From positions 52,706,454 through 52,770,453 of the forward strand of contig JAPWDM010000005.1 of the NCBI GenBank assembly GCA_035578155.1: a stretch of 64,000 nucleotides of DNA. The letters are read 5' to 3'. Under the pieces are notes generated by a model. That model was not told where the DNA came from and searched no databases. It worked only from the letters and a program-made list of their open reading frames with translations. How positions within the stretch are numbered: the stretch's first letter is position 1; each line of letters starts with the position of its first letter. Of this stretch, positions 22,334 through 34,479 are shown piece by piece. This DNA is from Brachynemurus nebulosus (Eukaryota; Arthropoda; Insecta; Neuroptera; Myrmeleontidae). The translations under genes and the position numbers were made by a program.

Positions 22334-23519
22334 GTTTTAGAAACTATTGCCACATTTTCTTTTATCCTGCAGCTCTATAAGCCACTTACTTGGGAAATCA
22401 TTCTGTAAAATGTAACTTATGTAAATATGTTCTAATCAATGGCGTCACTTAAGAATAAATTAAAGTATAAACTCAAAAGTTTCAATCTTTAATATAATTA
22501 ATTTATGAGATTAAATAGGTATTATAAAATTGTTATTTGATTCGAAATTTTTATTAAATTCTAATGCCAATATGATATGGTGGCAGCGCTGTAAATTTGG
22601 AATAGCAGACTTTTCATTAAAATAATTAATTAACCTTGATAATTTTTAAGTGAGAGCTGTCATATTTTTGTAATTGTCAAGTCCCCTGTAATGCGATTAA
22701 TTCGTATCGGGTTATATGGAGACCATATTCTAGGAGATTCAGAATTAATACAAATTAAGTGAATCATATGGCACCGCGTTATCTGAAATCTCTTACATAT
22801 TTAAAGTTTGGTTTACTGAATACAATAAGTACGCTATTTACAATCTATTTTCGATTGAAGGAAAAGTATTAAGATGATGCCTCCTTTCCTTATATCATCC
22901 ATTTTTAAAATATCGTATTTCCTATATCGAAAACTTTCGATAATGAAAACTATACATATTTTAATAATCATAATATGTTTGGAATACCTACCTACAACTT
23001 GCTGCGCTTAATTCGAATACCGCTCTGCTGCTTATAGCGTTTTTATTGTATAAAAATATATTACAGATTTCTAATTTTTATTTGAAAAAAAATGTTCATA
23101 ATTTCTCATTTTAAATTATTTTAGTATGAAAATATCATGTGTTAAAAGCAGATTAGTCAGAGTAATTCGATAATGACAAAAAAAAGACTTGGCAGGCCAA
23201 AAAATAAAATCTGTGATTATATCACTGCTTTGATCACTGCTATTGCAAACTGTTCTTTAGTTTAATTGGTTTCTATAATTGCTGTTCACTATGAGCTGCT
23301 GTTAAGTCCACCTCCAGTAGTAGGCAATGGGCTCGTACACACTTGGTTATTATTTGTCATTATAATTATTATTATTTTTGCTTCCGATTTCTGCTTGCAT
23401 TGTCACTTTTGAAAAATAAAAATTTTTTTCCCTCCAAAATAAAATGTTTTACGCACATTTTACGTTTTAGAGCTTCCTGAACAATTTTGGTTTGGTGTCT
23501 ATCCGTCTGTGTGTCGCCA
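22334..23519. other. AT-rich DNA, nothing recognised
   Basis: No gene or paired repeat ends found. A GC-richer patch near 22680-22790 has no recognisable structure. Confidence 0.5.
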
Positions 23520-23835
23520 GTTTGCAGCAAGGGGCATAACTTCTGAACTATTCGATTGTTTTTAATGAAGTTTTCAGAAGTTATGCAGTTTGGTTCCGAG
23601 ATGGTCCCTTATGAATTTAATCGAAATCGGAGTAACAGTAGCTACGCCGCTACCATGTCATTCCATTAATATACTAAATTGCACCAAGTGGCATAACTTT
23701 TGAACTATTCAATTCTTTTTTATGAAATTGTCAGAAATTATGTGGTCTGGCTCCTAGATGGTCCCCTATAAATTTCATTGCAATCGGAGTAATAGTATCC
23801 ACGGCGCTACCATGAAATCCCATTAAATGTCAATA
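23520..23835 (+). repeat. Two tandem ~157-bp units
   Basis: GGCATAACTTCTGAACTATTC at about 23533 recurs as GGCATAACTTTTGAACTATTC at about 23690. It is followed in both by a GATGGTCCCYTATAAATTT-like block, an AATCGGAGTAAYAGTA block and GCGCTACCATG. The spacing is about 157 bp. Downstream TAGTCCCACTTCGCTCAGT looks like the end of a transposon-derived repeat, but I cannot name the class. Confidence 0.75.
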
Positions 23836-25600
23836 TCTTATTTACTGCTAGTCCCACTTCGCTCAGTATTTTTATTAATTTATATACCTATATTAAATTA
23901 TACGAAGATATATTGGGCATTAAATTACTAAGGTGCTTTTACGAGTACGAGGAAGCTGTGTGCTACACCCCATTAACAGCGGGTTTTAATATTGCTGTTT
24001 TAAAAACAATTTTTTTTTTAAATCGAACGTTAATGAATGACGAACTAACAATATAAATTAATATTAGTCTTAAGCAAAGTAAATTTGTCTTTATGTTTTT
24101 CACAATTTCTTTGGTATATGTTTTGCCACTGATGTCTACTTTGTATACCGCCGCTATGTGTATGTATAGATATTTTTAATAGGCATAATTTACATACGAA
24201 AGTAAAGTAGGCACTTGTGACACTACTTTTTAATATAATATGTATATTGTCTTTCATTTGTATGCACTCTTTATAAACTCCTTAGTCCATACTTAGTCTT
24301 TAGCTACATTAATTCCTTTTTCTTCATTTATATGCATTTCATGCTTAAGGAAGAATGACACAGAACATTCAAGTGGACTGTAAAATCATTCTTTGTGTGA
24401 TCCTTTCTTGTACAAAATATACTTATTATAATATATAGTGAAGTTCCACTTTTCTTATGTTTTTGTCTCAATTATATTACTTGTTTAAAGATGCATTCAT
24501 TTTAAAACATAATATAAAAAATTAGAGCTATTTAAATGACTATAATTATATATATAAATAAAAACCCTTATAATAAAATAAAAAGCTTTGAAGTGTGTTG
24601 AAAAGTTAGAAAGTGATGAAAATAGCTTTTTTCTAGAATTTTTTAATGTTGTCTGTCATAAATTTTCATACGTCAAAAGAAAAACAGAACCCTTATCTGG
24701 CCAGTTTCGTGTCCGTTTGACTGTTGGCCACCAAGTTTTTCGTCGAAAACTGTATAACGTAGGAATATGAAACGGTTTGAAAAAAATATTTGGACTAATA
24801 TGAGGGTCTAGTTTGGTTCAAGAGAAAGTTTTAATTAATATATCGTCTGAGGTATTTTTTGAATAATATACATTGCTCAAAAATTAGAGATTATAATGTA
24901 AGATATAGCTTAAAATTTTATAGAAATTACTATATCCTCTGATATCCTAAGATTCTAAAGCTAAAATTTTGATTATAATAAGGTTAGCATGTATTGAGAC
25001 AAAGATTTAAACACTTAGTAAAATTATTTTGTTTGTGTAACTATTAGTATACTAATATGTACCTAGTTAAGTATTTGTTATACCCAATTTTTTTTAGCCA
25101 TTAGAATTTTTTTACGGTTGTTTTTTTTTAGTTTTTTCGGTTGTGATAATTAAAAATATTTTTAGTTTAATTTGGTCTATTGATTGTTTACTGTGTGAGT
25201 CCCTATTCGTTTTTAACCGAATTTTTTCCTAAAATGTTGGGTAGATATTATACCGACTACTAAATTGTACCATTCTAATATATACCAAACTTTCAAGGAA
25301 AGGAAAGGATTTATATTTTCAGTATCTTCACATTTTGATCAGCAAGATCAGCTGATAGAAAAAATAATACAAAATTATACAGAGTTTTACACAGAGTTTA
25401 AGTCTTTAATTACAAAATTTTATGTTTAAAACTTAAACGAAAATCGATGGGACACCTATGGTGAATAAATCAATAATAAAATCTATATATAATATGTATT
25501 TATATAATATGAAGAAGGAGTTTACTATTAAAAGATTAGGTATTCAGCTTTTTACTCGGTTAACTGAATAAGTAAAAAAAAAGTAAAAAGTATAACTAAA
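23836..25600. other. AT-rich DNA, nothing recognised
   Basis: Short open frames (60-70 codons) have no recognisable motif. No paired repeat ends found. Confidence 0.5.
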
Positions 25601-25602
25601 TA

Positions 25603-25743
25603 CACTGATTTCTCGTTATAAGCAACCTGAAATAAAATCATATATCTTACTCTTTTTAGATAATAAAATTCGCATATACATAAAAAGAGTAAGGCATATG
25701 ATTCTATTTCAATTTTGATGTTGCTTACAACGAGAAACCAGTG
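25603..25743. mobile_element. Hairpin MITE with TA flanks
   Basis: The left arm CACTGATTTCTCGTTATAAG … AATCATATATCTTACTCTTTTTA pairs with the right arm, whose complement reads CACTGGTTTCTCGTTGTAAG … AATCATATGCCTTACTCTTTTTA. About 60 bp of arm on each side leave a short loop (about 25660-25680). A 10-bp insertion (ATCAAAATTG type) distinguishes the right arm. TA flanks both ends (25601-25602 and 25744-25745). Such short hairpin elements with TA duplications are usually Tc1/mariner-related MITEs. Confidence 0.85.
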
Positions 25744-25860
25744 TACTTATCTACAATATTTACTACCTGTCTTTGATTAAAATTAGGGTTATAAAATAGT
25801 TTTGAGAAATACAATAAGACTATTATGAATACCGCTTAATAATTTTAGAGTAGGTTCCTT

Positions 25861-26640
25861 TCAGAGCACAGAACAAATAGAACGAATATAACTATCTCTT
25901 TTCTGCAATCACTTATGTAAAAGTATGTGCATCTTAAGCCGCTGCTACACGATGCTACGAACACCTTCCAACATTCGACGTTGGATGGTTCATAGCATCG
26001 TGTAGCCGTTGTTCGAACCTACGAGTGTCCAATGTCGAGCGTCAAACATTCGCATTTGGTCGTGTCCCGTTCGATGTCGGTATTTTTGCACCGAGTCAAA
26101 GGGGTGCTTCGAACGTTTGAAGGTCAGTGTTGGTTGCGTTGGTTGGTTCGACTCAGCAGCTGCACGACTCGTTCATGTGAAGAGAGACAACATCAGAGTA
26201 TAACATTAGAGATAACATCAGACAGATAACAGCGTCGTCCACTGAGTACCAACACATCATCATTCGTATTGGATCAAACATTCGGTTCACCGTGTAGCAG
26301 ATACATTCGTCGCACCAACTATCGAACTTAATTGCCTCAAACGTTCGATCGAACGTTGGAAGGAACGTTCGTAGCATCGTGTAGAACCCGCTTTAGGCTG
26401 CTTAATGTCAGTTGCTCAGTACCCGTCGCTCAGTGTAAGTCAGTCAAACAACAATAAATTTGATTGTTGAACCGGCACAAGTAGCGTTGTGATATCACAC
26501 ACATGTATGCGAACCAAGGTCACTCACATTAACAGAGTTTACCGCACAAATACAAAGTAAACACCGTGCACGTATACAACATATTTTCTATCTCAAGTGG
26601 TTACACTGGTTCCAGTAGTATAGAGATATGTATTTTATCT
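25861..26640 (+). repeat. Dispersed repeat family I, copy 2 (interrupted)
   Basis: Matches 15905-16275 at its left block (ACAGAACAAATAGAACGAAT … AAGTATGTGCAT) and near its right end (GTTACACTGGTTCCAGTAGT). The two parts are separated by the Harbinger-type MITE at 25937-26392. Without the insertion the copy is about 320 bp. Class unknown. Confidence 0.6.
25937..26392. mobile_element. PIF/Harbinger-type MITE, copy 1 (TSD TTA)
   Basis: TIRs of about 40 bp. The left one reads AGCCGCTGCTACACGATGCT then ACGAACACCTTCCAAC. The right one complemented reads AGCGGGTTCTACACGATGCT then ACGAACGTTCCTTCCAACG. TTA flanks both sides (25934-25936 and 26393-26395). It is about 95% identical by eye to 42310-42764. 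A 3-bp TWA duplication is the hallmark of PIF/Harbinger insertion. At 456 bp with no transposase, it is non-autonomous. The open frames inside are repeat shadows; the same frames occur in copy 2. Confidence 0.9.
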
Positions 26641-27573
26641 CTAGTGCTTTATGTTTCAGAGTGTTATTTTTAAGCCTAGAGATTTTGAATTTTTTTGTCC
26701 AAAAAATTTTTGTCGTCTGCCTCAACTAATTATTACAAAAGAAAATTATGACATCTTTTTATAAACGTATATGTATATTTTGCTTTATTTTTGTCATCGT
26801 GCCATATCAAGAATTCATGAGTTTTACTAATAAAAATATTACAAAAAGGAAAAAAAGGACACATACAGACGTAAACAGAAAAATGCTGTCGGCAAAATGT
26901 TGTTAAAAGTTCATTTTATCATCTCTAAGAATATCTTGTCTCTGTATTCGCGTATGCCTGTCGGCAAGAAAAAAGGTTAAGAGTCACTGACATATATGTA
27001 GTTTACGTTTGTATATGTAGGTATATTGTATGATTATGAGAGGATGTTGATGATTCGAGATTGCTGGGTCGGCGAACAGCTAATGTGTAAGTAGAAAGTA
27101 TATTTTAGGTAAAAATGTACGAAAAAGAATGAAATTAAATGTACAATAACCGGACTATAGATTATGTACCTAAGTATTGGTGGACTAGAGAAATCGTTTT
27201 CAGACTTTATTAAATAAACTAGCTGTTACTGGCAGCTTTACCCACATGAGTTTCTTTTTTCTACCTTAATTTTACGTTTTCATTTCAAATGTTAGTATTT
27301 GGTTTATTACATTTTACAATTTTTTTCATTTATAAAAATCAACACTAGAAAGATTTACTTTGCGAAAATCCATATTATAAATAAATATGAAAATAAATCC
27401 TACGGTAATAACAAAAAATTCCTGCGGTTCTTATTACTAAATGTTTTACAACCTGTATCCTTTTTACCTGTCTCATGAACACAGGTGTTAAATTTTCTGT
27501 TTTCTTCTTTTCAATTTATATTTTGTCGGAATACTGATGGTCAATTAGCACACGTAACACCACCATAGTTACC

Positions 27574-27578
<5 letters not shown>
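26641..27578. other. AT-rich DNA with a possible retroelement tail
   Basis: ACTAGCTGTTACTGGCAGCT TTACCCAC at about 27220-27250 resembles the degenerate CTAGCTGTTGCCCGCGGCTT-type tail seen in many insect repeats; this is weak. Otherwise nothing recognised. Confidence 0.4.

Positions 27579-27656
<78 letters not shown>
27579..27656. repeat. (TA)n microsatellite, left of element J1
   Basis: About 39 TA units directly abutting the left end of element J copy 1. Confidence 0.97.
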
Positions 27657-27660
<4 letters not shown>

Positions 27661-28369
27661 CTGGTCCAGAATTATGTACCGTAATTGCTGAAGCTGATAG
27701 TATGTTTAAAAATAATGGTACCTCTTCATCTACACTTTTTTCCAAAACTCAATAATAAGGGAGATAATGCAGAGGGGTAAAATGGTGAGGGGTGGAACGA
27801 AACTGACTTCTTTTTTTTTAAATTTTTTAGGCGTTTTTGATTACTGGATTCATATTCTAGGGGCGCGTATGAACATTAAGAGAATTAAATTTATGGTATC
27901 AATTATTCGATCACTTATGATTAGGGGATAATTTGGAAATAGATAATTCTACTTTAAATTACTCGAAAACGGTAATATTTATCGGAATGTAACAAGTATA
28001 CCTTTTTTGCGTGAAATTGTCTGAGGAATTATATTATCAGGGATTTTGTTTAAATAATTGCAAATTAAAAAAGAAAACACGTGATAAGTCATACCTACCA
28101 CCCAAAACCACCCCTTAGTCATGAGTGGTGGAATAAGTGTTGCCATAAATTTAATCCTTCTGACGCAAAATAAGTATCACTACAATATCAATCCGTTATT
28201 CAAAAGCGTTTGGAAAATATTTAAGAAATAATGGTTTTCGTTTCACCCCTTTACAGAGTTGTATCTCCCTTATTATTGAGTTTTGAAAAAAAGTGCACAT
28301 GAAAAGGTACCATTATTTTTGAACGTACTACGAGCTCTGCCAATTACGGTACATAATTCTGGACCACCT

Positions 28370-28371
<2 letters not shown>
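27657..28371. mobile_element. Family J copy 1: palindromic foldback-like element in a TA microsatellite
   Basis: The left end reads TAGGCTGGTCCAGAATTATG TACCGTAATTG. The right end complemented reads CAAGGTGGTCCAGAATTATG TACCGTAATTG. The pairing does not stop at the TIR. AATAATGGTACC, AAAACTCAATAATAAGGGAG, AGGGGT blocks and AATTAAATTTATGG all recur in complementary order, so most of the 715 bp is two imperfect arms. TA lies on both sides, and (TA)n tracts abut both ends, consistent with insertion at a TA. Copy 2 is at 50695-52370. No coding capacity was seen. Probably a Tc1/mariner-type TA-target element. Confidence 0.82.

Positions 28372-28455
<84 letters not shown>
28372..28455. repeat. (TA)n microsatellite, right of element J1
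   Basis: About 42 TA units abutting the right end of element J copy 1. With 27579-27656 this looks like one tract split by the insertion, or growth from the TA duplication. Confidence 0.97.
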
Positions 28456-28458
<3 letters not shown>

Positions 28459-28999
28459 AGTTGTAATCCAAAAGATATCACTCAATCTTGTTTGACACCT
28501 GATGATGAGCTAATCGCTTGAAACTGCTGGTTCGTAATTTAAACAATTTAAATATAGTGAAAAGTTGACAAAGCAAATTACTTTCATATTTATTCATTTA
28601 TAAAAAGTTTCCAGGATATGTTATAGTGTTACTAAACGTTTATACATCGGTAAATCGTGGTCAAGGTATATCTCAGGATGCTGTCTATGTTAGTGTCTCT
28701 CAAGCATTTTGCACTTAAAAATTTTAAAGGACCACCTGAAGAAACAGAGCGGAAGGGTATAGAAAATGTAGAAATATGTAAAAATTGGGTATATGATTTG
28801 TAATCAATTTTTTTGCGAGCTCCACTTTGAAAATCATTGGTCATGATAAGCTTAAGATAAAAAAAAATTCTGTTACTAAATTAGGTTTTTAACAGTTTTA
28901 ATTTTTCGATTATTTTTCCAATTTTGAAAATGAAATGTACTGAGAATATATTATTTACAAATATTCACGACCGAAATTTGAAATAAGTATATCCATTTT
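28456..28999. other. AT-rich DNA with a degenerate hammerhead-like motif
   Basis: CTGATGA (28499-28505), AGC … GCT and GAAAC (28520-28524) occur in the order of a hammerhead ribozyme core, with one extra base before stem II. Otherwise nothing recognised; the 70-codon frame at 28632-28844 is unassigned. Confidence 0.35.
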
Positions 29000-29345
29000 T
29001 TAACGAATTTCCGAATTGAAAATTCAGGTAATATAACCACTCTCGTGACGCGACTTGAGTCCAGGAATATGACAGAAATTGGTATTAAGGTGTCTAGAAA
29101 CCGAAAATATCATTCGCTAAAATTCAGTCCGGTACCTGAAATATTGTATTTTGAGCAAATTCCGTGAAAAAATTAGTATTTTGCCACAATTTCCCAAAAT
29201 TACATTTTTTTACACTATTGGAAAGAGGAGAAAAATCACATAAAAGGTTTTGAACCATTATTCTATGTAAACTCGTTTCCGAGAAATATTAATTTTTATA
29301 AACGGAAATTTGCTATGTTATGCAGGATGCTTCGGCAGGGGTAAT
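29000..29345 (-). repeat. Family F copy without microsatellite
   Basis: Contains TTTCTAGACACC and AATTTTAGCGAATGATATTT on the minus strand, and on the plus strand ATTTTTATAAACGGAAATTTGC and TATGTTATGCAGGATGCTTC GGCAGGGGTA. The order is the same as in 15240-15740, but the GTTATCGTG block and the microsatellite are missing. Confidence 0.75.
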
Positions 29346-31010
29346 GTTATATAGCACGAATGTAAGAACCTTTTAAGGAATAGTTTTAAGGAACTTCATC
29401 TTTGAAGCGATTTCTACGTTCATTTCAAAATTTTTTGGACTAGTGTGCCATCGTAAGCTATTATTTAGATTGAATTAAAAAATTTTCAATCTATCAGACT
29501 GGGATTTTTAGAGTCTTTCTTATACTAAAGAAAGGCTTATTTAGAAATTTGGAAATTGATGGTCCTTCTACGAAACTAAAGAGTTGAAAGTTTTGTTTGA
29601 CTACAAAGATATTTTACGTTAAAAATGCGTTACATAAATTTTTATTTAAAAATCAAGTGGAATCAATAAAAAATATTTCTAAGCCGGTTTGAAGTAACTA
29701 ACATACCTACACAAATACACCATCAACATATCTTTTGATTTTTTCATTTCCATCCTTGCAAAAAAAAAAAAATATTTTATTTACCTATATTTATTTTTAT
29801 CTCAGAAACAAAATTCAACATTATAAATTGTGAAAGGAAATTGAATCTCGAGCTTTAATAAAGTATTAAAAGTATCAACTATAGAATTACTTGAAATTCT
29901 TATGTACTTTACACGAGACAAAAGTTATTTTCGAAAACATCACGTTTGATTTATTTTATTTATTTCTTTTTTTTGTATAAATCATAAAAAAATTTTCATT
30001 TTTAGTCACCGAATTGTAGCATTATGGTTTACAGATGCATAAGGTTGAACATTAGTATAAGGGAGTTAGTTTAGTAAAGCCCAAAATTCTCCTTTTTTAA
30101 GGAAAATCATTTTCGAGAAATTTAAATAAAAAATTCAAATGTAGGAAAGTATGATGAAATGATACACTAGCGGAAATAATTAAAGGATCAAAAAAAAAAT
30201 TCTAAATTTTTAGTGATTTTTCGAATGGCTGTATCTTCGTGAAAAATGGTCGTATCGAAGTCGTAAGCAAAGCAATTTAAAGCTGAAAGTTTCTAGTTTT
30301 CAGAACTTGCGATAAAAAAATTTTCAAAGCAACGTGTATCGCTCAATCCTAATAAGTACAAAGAAAAAAAAATTTCCGAAATTTTTTCGGTTGCTTTTTT
30401 TGGTCCACGGACTTGGAAAAAAATTCTCCGACTTAACCACCATATGGACTGGATAACTTGTTCATTCAGCATTAATTTGCTTTTTTTTTAGACCTTTATA
30501 CGACTACTTCCCGCTGAGATATCGGACTTTGAATGGAAAAGGATCGTTTCACTTTTGACCATCGATATCTTAGCAGCCAATGACCACACAGAAAATTGAA
30601 GGTGTGTTTCGAAAACTCGAATAAATTCTCTACAAGGATTAGCCATTGTTTTTTCAGAAAAATTTTTTTTTGCATACTCTACAAGAATTTGAAAAATCAA
30701 GAAAATAAGAGCTTTTGGGGGCTTTTTGAAAAATCAAGCACTGAATTAAAAATTTCGAGAAAACAAAAATATAAAAAAAAAAATGAGAAATTTTTTCTGT
30801 TTGATTTTAAATTGTGAAAAAAAAATATTTTCTCATCAGAAATAGGTATATGTCAAGCGCAATGACTTATTTTAATAAATTTTTTTTGTCCGATTGAATT
30901 CAGTTGATTACAAGAGGCTGGGCATTCCATGGCGCAAATTAAAAGAGTCAACTTGGAACAGCTGTAGCGCCGCCATTTTTTCTTTTTTTTGCATAAAAAT
31001 TTACGAGTGA
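29346..31010. other. AT-rich, A-tract-rich DNA, no gene
   Basis: ACACTAGCGGAAATAATTAA at about 30164 resembles a Tc1-type terminus flanked by TA, but no partner end was found. The small open frames at 30488-30817 are A/T-run translations. Confidence 0.4.
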
Positions 31011-31487
31011 ATACATAAGTAATATATGTAGTACCGAACATGGCATGCATTTGTATTGAAATATTACTATGTTCTACCAACTAAAATTTTTCCATAAAAA
31101 TATATGTTATAGAGTACTAAGAGACAAATTATTGAACAAAAAATGGTGGGTGTCGCTAACACGCAAGTGCCAAAAAAATTTTCTTAAAATTAAAAATTTA
31201 AAAAAATTAGTATAATAAAGGGATATAACGTTAATTTTTTTTTATTACTTCGTCTAAAGTGGGTACACAATACAATATATATTAAACTCAAATAAATCGG
31301 TTCAGTAACTTCGTCAAAAAAAATTTTTTTTAAAAATTTTTTTCTGTTTGTGTATTCATTAACTATTAGCCTTGGAGGGTTGAAATTTGGCAGGAATGTA
31401 TCTGGGGCCAAGAAGTATTATTTCCTATAAAAACAATCAATTTTGCGTCAAGGGCCGTTTTCCATATCTTACCCGGCTATGCCCTTT
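31011..31487 (+). repeat. Dispersed repeat family L, copy 1
   Basis: This 477-bp segment matches 60876-61355 in inverted orientation with few differences. Shared blocks include AAATGCATGCCATGTTCGGT (complement), TGTTCAATAATTTGTCTCTT-like, AACGTTATATCCCTTTATTA and GGGAAAACGGCCCTTGACGC (complements). The same CATAGCCGGGTA end closes both. Class unknown; no TIR and no coding frame. Confidence 0.85.
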
Positions 31488-34479
31488 ACAAACACAATTC
31501 TGAATTACTTTTAAATGATTATGCCGATATTTACAATTCCAATTTATTTTCTGTTTTATAATTTTTTTATACGACATCCATTGCTACAATTTGTAAGTTA
31601 AGATTTAGAATAAAATAATAGGCATGTATCTGAATGTAATCTTTACACGTTTGAGAATGGTCATATTGACCGAAACATGTCATAAGAGTTTTAATATTCA
31701 ATAAAAGTGGTATTTTGCAAAGTAAAGTGTTTTTATTTACTAATATCAAGTGATTTAACTTTATAAAGTCATTTCTTGAAGAAATATTACTCTATGTAGG
31801 AAAACAGGTATAAAACATTTTTGTGGACAACATTATAAGCTTTAATTTTATACCGAACCATTTTACCCGTAAAAATAACCAAGAAATTGACCCAAAAGTA
31901 AACTCCTTCTCCCTTCTCAAAGACGGGTACTCTGTGTTCGTTGAAATGGAAAAACTTTATAATTTTCTAGTGACGTCCAAACTAACAATTTTATGAAAAT
32001 AGTTTGGGTCGGAATTTGTTCCCATACTAAATACCAACTTTACAACTGATCGACCATCACATTTGGTTACTTTTTTATGGATCTAGTTGATTTGTCTTGT
32101 GAACTCTTCAGGTATGTAAGTATTTATTTAAACGATTTACTATTCTGCACCACATATATACCTTATAAATGAAGAAAAAATAAAAATTACCGTGCAATAA
32201 ACGCAATAAAATTCCAACAATGTAAACGTAACTTCTGTCGAAAGATTACACGTACAAAAACCTTCAACTAATAAAATATATTACAATAAATAAAATCGGG
32301 GCAGCAGTTTTACTCGTACATAATACGTTTCGTTGTTGTTCAATAAATAAGAAAAAAATAAAAGTGACACAGGTAAATTGAGGTTATGTGTATGAATAAC
32401 AAAAGAGTAAACAACCAGGCAAGCACCAGGCAGAAAAAGGCAGGCAAAGAGACGGATTTTTCTTAGGTTAAAAGTTTATGTAAACATTTTTCCGATTTTG
32501 TTTACATTATTTACAAGTTTATTGAAACAAAAGATGAATTTGTTCTTTTTTTGTTGCCGATTCGAAAACAAAAATCATATTTTATTTTGTTTTTGCTGAC
32601 TGATTTTTTAGTTATTTTGATTAGGTACCTATCTATCAATGTGTATCTAAATATAGATAGGGGTTTTGCAACGGTATCGCGGGAGAGATTTCAATTTATT
32701 TTTTGTCAGAAAGTTTGTTGATGATCAATTGTTTCGTGTTTATTTAAATTTTCGTTTGGTGTGACCTATAAATATGTCGTATTGTATTTCTGATACACTT
32801 ATGAACAGCGCGAAATAATATCTGGCGAAATATTTCTGTCTCTTGCATATTAAGCGCGAGTTACGCAAGACCTACACAGCGGCGAGTGAGTAATTGCACG
32901 AATTTGTAATATAACTTATAATCGAGCTACATACCATACTTTTTCTATGACTCATATGAAATTCATAATAAATAATATAAATTTGATACGAATATTATAC
33001 ATTAAAACTACGTATTAAATAGAGTGCCGCTCGTCAGTTGTTAGGCAAAAATTTTGTACATATTTTAATGCAATATACAGTATCTATAAAGATTAATAAA
33101 AGTGCAGTATTGGCAGGGTGCGTAGTATATGGTGGGGATAATTAAATCGATTGCAGCGAGAGTAGTGGAGAAAATAGGCAATAATACATGCTCATATGTG
33201 TTTATAGTGTAATAAAAAATATTAAATAAAAATATAATACATTGATCCACTTTGATTATAAACGCAATTGCCACTAATATGTCGTTCCTTATTTATCTGT
33301 CAACGTATTAACGTCTACACGTCAATCCATAAATACAGAATTAAAAATATTTGAGATATTTTAAACTCACATACAATGATGTTTCATAAGAAGTTATTGA
33401 TGTTTGCTTTATGTATGACTGTACATTCAGCTAAATGACTTATGTCAGCATTTCTTAATTTTCGAATTTCCCTGACGTGCTTCACCATCACCAGCAACTT
33501 TTTCCTCTGCATAGTCCGGGGTTGGAAGGAAATACTGTCTTGATAATTCTATCCATTTTAACGTCGAAAATTGTTTAAATACTTTATTAATACAATTATT
33601 ATATTTCATCCAGTATTTTATACTTCAAATTGTTCAAATTTATTTATAAAAAAAAAATAATTGTAAATAACAAATATTTGTATTCAGATTTTACGGTTTT
33701 TTTGAAAATATTTTAAATTCATTTCCACGGTTACCATTATTTAATAGCATGATAAAATGTATACTATAGATGTCGTTGGCATCATGCACCCAGCCAATAA
33801 GCTGTGATCTTGACACGCAGTCGTGTGTAAAATATTAAATTTTGCATAATTGTATGTAAAACATGGTCCGAGAATCGAGATAGTATTTTGTACAGTAAAT
33901 AAGCAATTTCATAACAATCGTAGATATACTTAATAACTTTTATTACTTCAACCAAACAATTTTGAAAATTAGAATTAATAATTAACAATAATAGTGTAAT
34001 TTTACAAAACACAACTTACAATGATGAATCCGTATTTTCACCAAATTTTCATGTACCGAAACATTATTTTAGTTCCCAACTGGAATATAATTTCAAGGAA
34101 TTCAAGATAATATTAAATAATTTGTTTGTTTTGTTCATTATCGCCGCTCCAACTCCTGCTTTTATCCACTTTACTCCCTCGTTACATTCATTTACATTTA
34201 GCACGATATAAAAAAAAAAATTGTTTATTTGTTTATTTTAAATTATAAATAATCTTTAGCTCAATTAACCAAAAATTAGCACATGTTGCTATGTGTACTA
34301 ATCAATTAATTATTATATCATGGAATAAAATAATACAATTATACAACATTACGTTTTATTTTATGTATATTGTAGTAAGAATGAATAACTGAATATCTAA
34401 GCTGCGCAGAAGAACTCTTCGTGGGATTTTAATTCCTTTAATATTTTTCTTATTTGAGAGCTTACTGTCTGGTTTACTT
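31488..34479. other. AT-rich DNA, possible Penelope-like tail near 31640-31730
   Basis: GGTCATATTGACCGAAACAT at 31659-31678, flanked by an imperfect ACACGTTT/AAACATGT stem and followed by AATAAAAGTGG, is the type of motif seen near Penelope-like element ends. The match is weak. The rest of the stretch shows no gene, tandem array or TIR pair. Confidence 0.35.

Noticed and set aside
26005..26030. GTTCGAACC, resembling a tRNA B box
   Set aside because: No A box or foldable cloverleaf nearby; it lies within the Harbinger MITE and is repeated in copy 2.
30164..30200. ACACTAGCGGAAATAATTAA as a Tc1-type left end
   Set aside because: No matching right end found within several kb.
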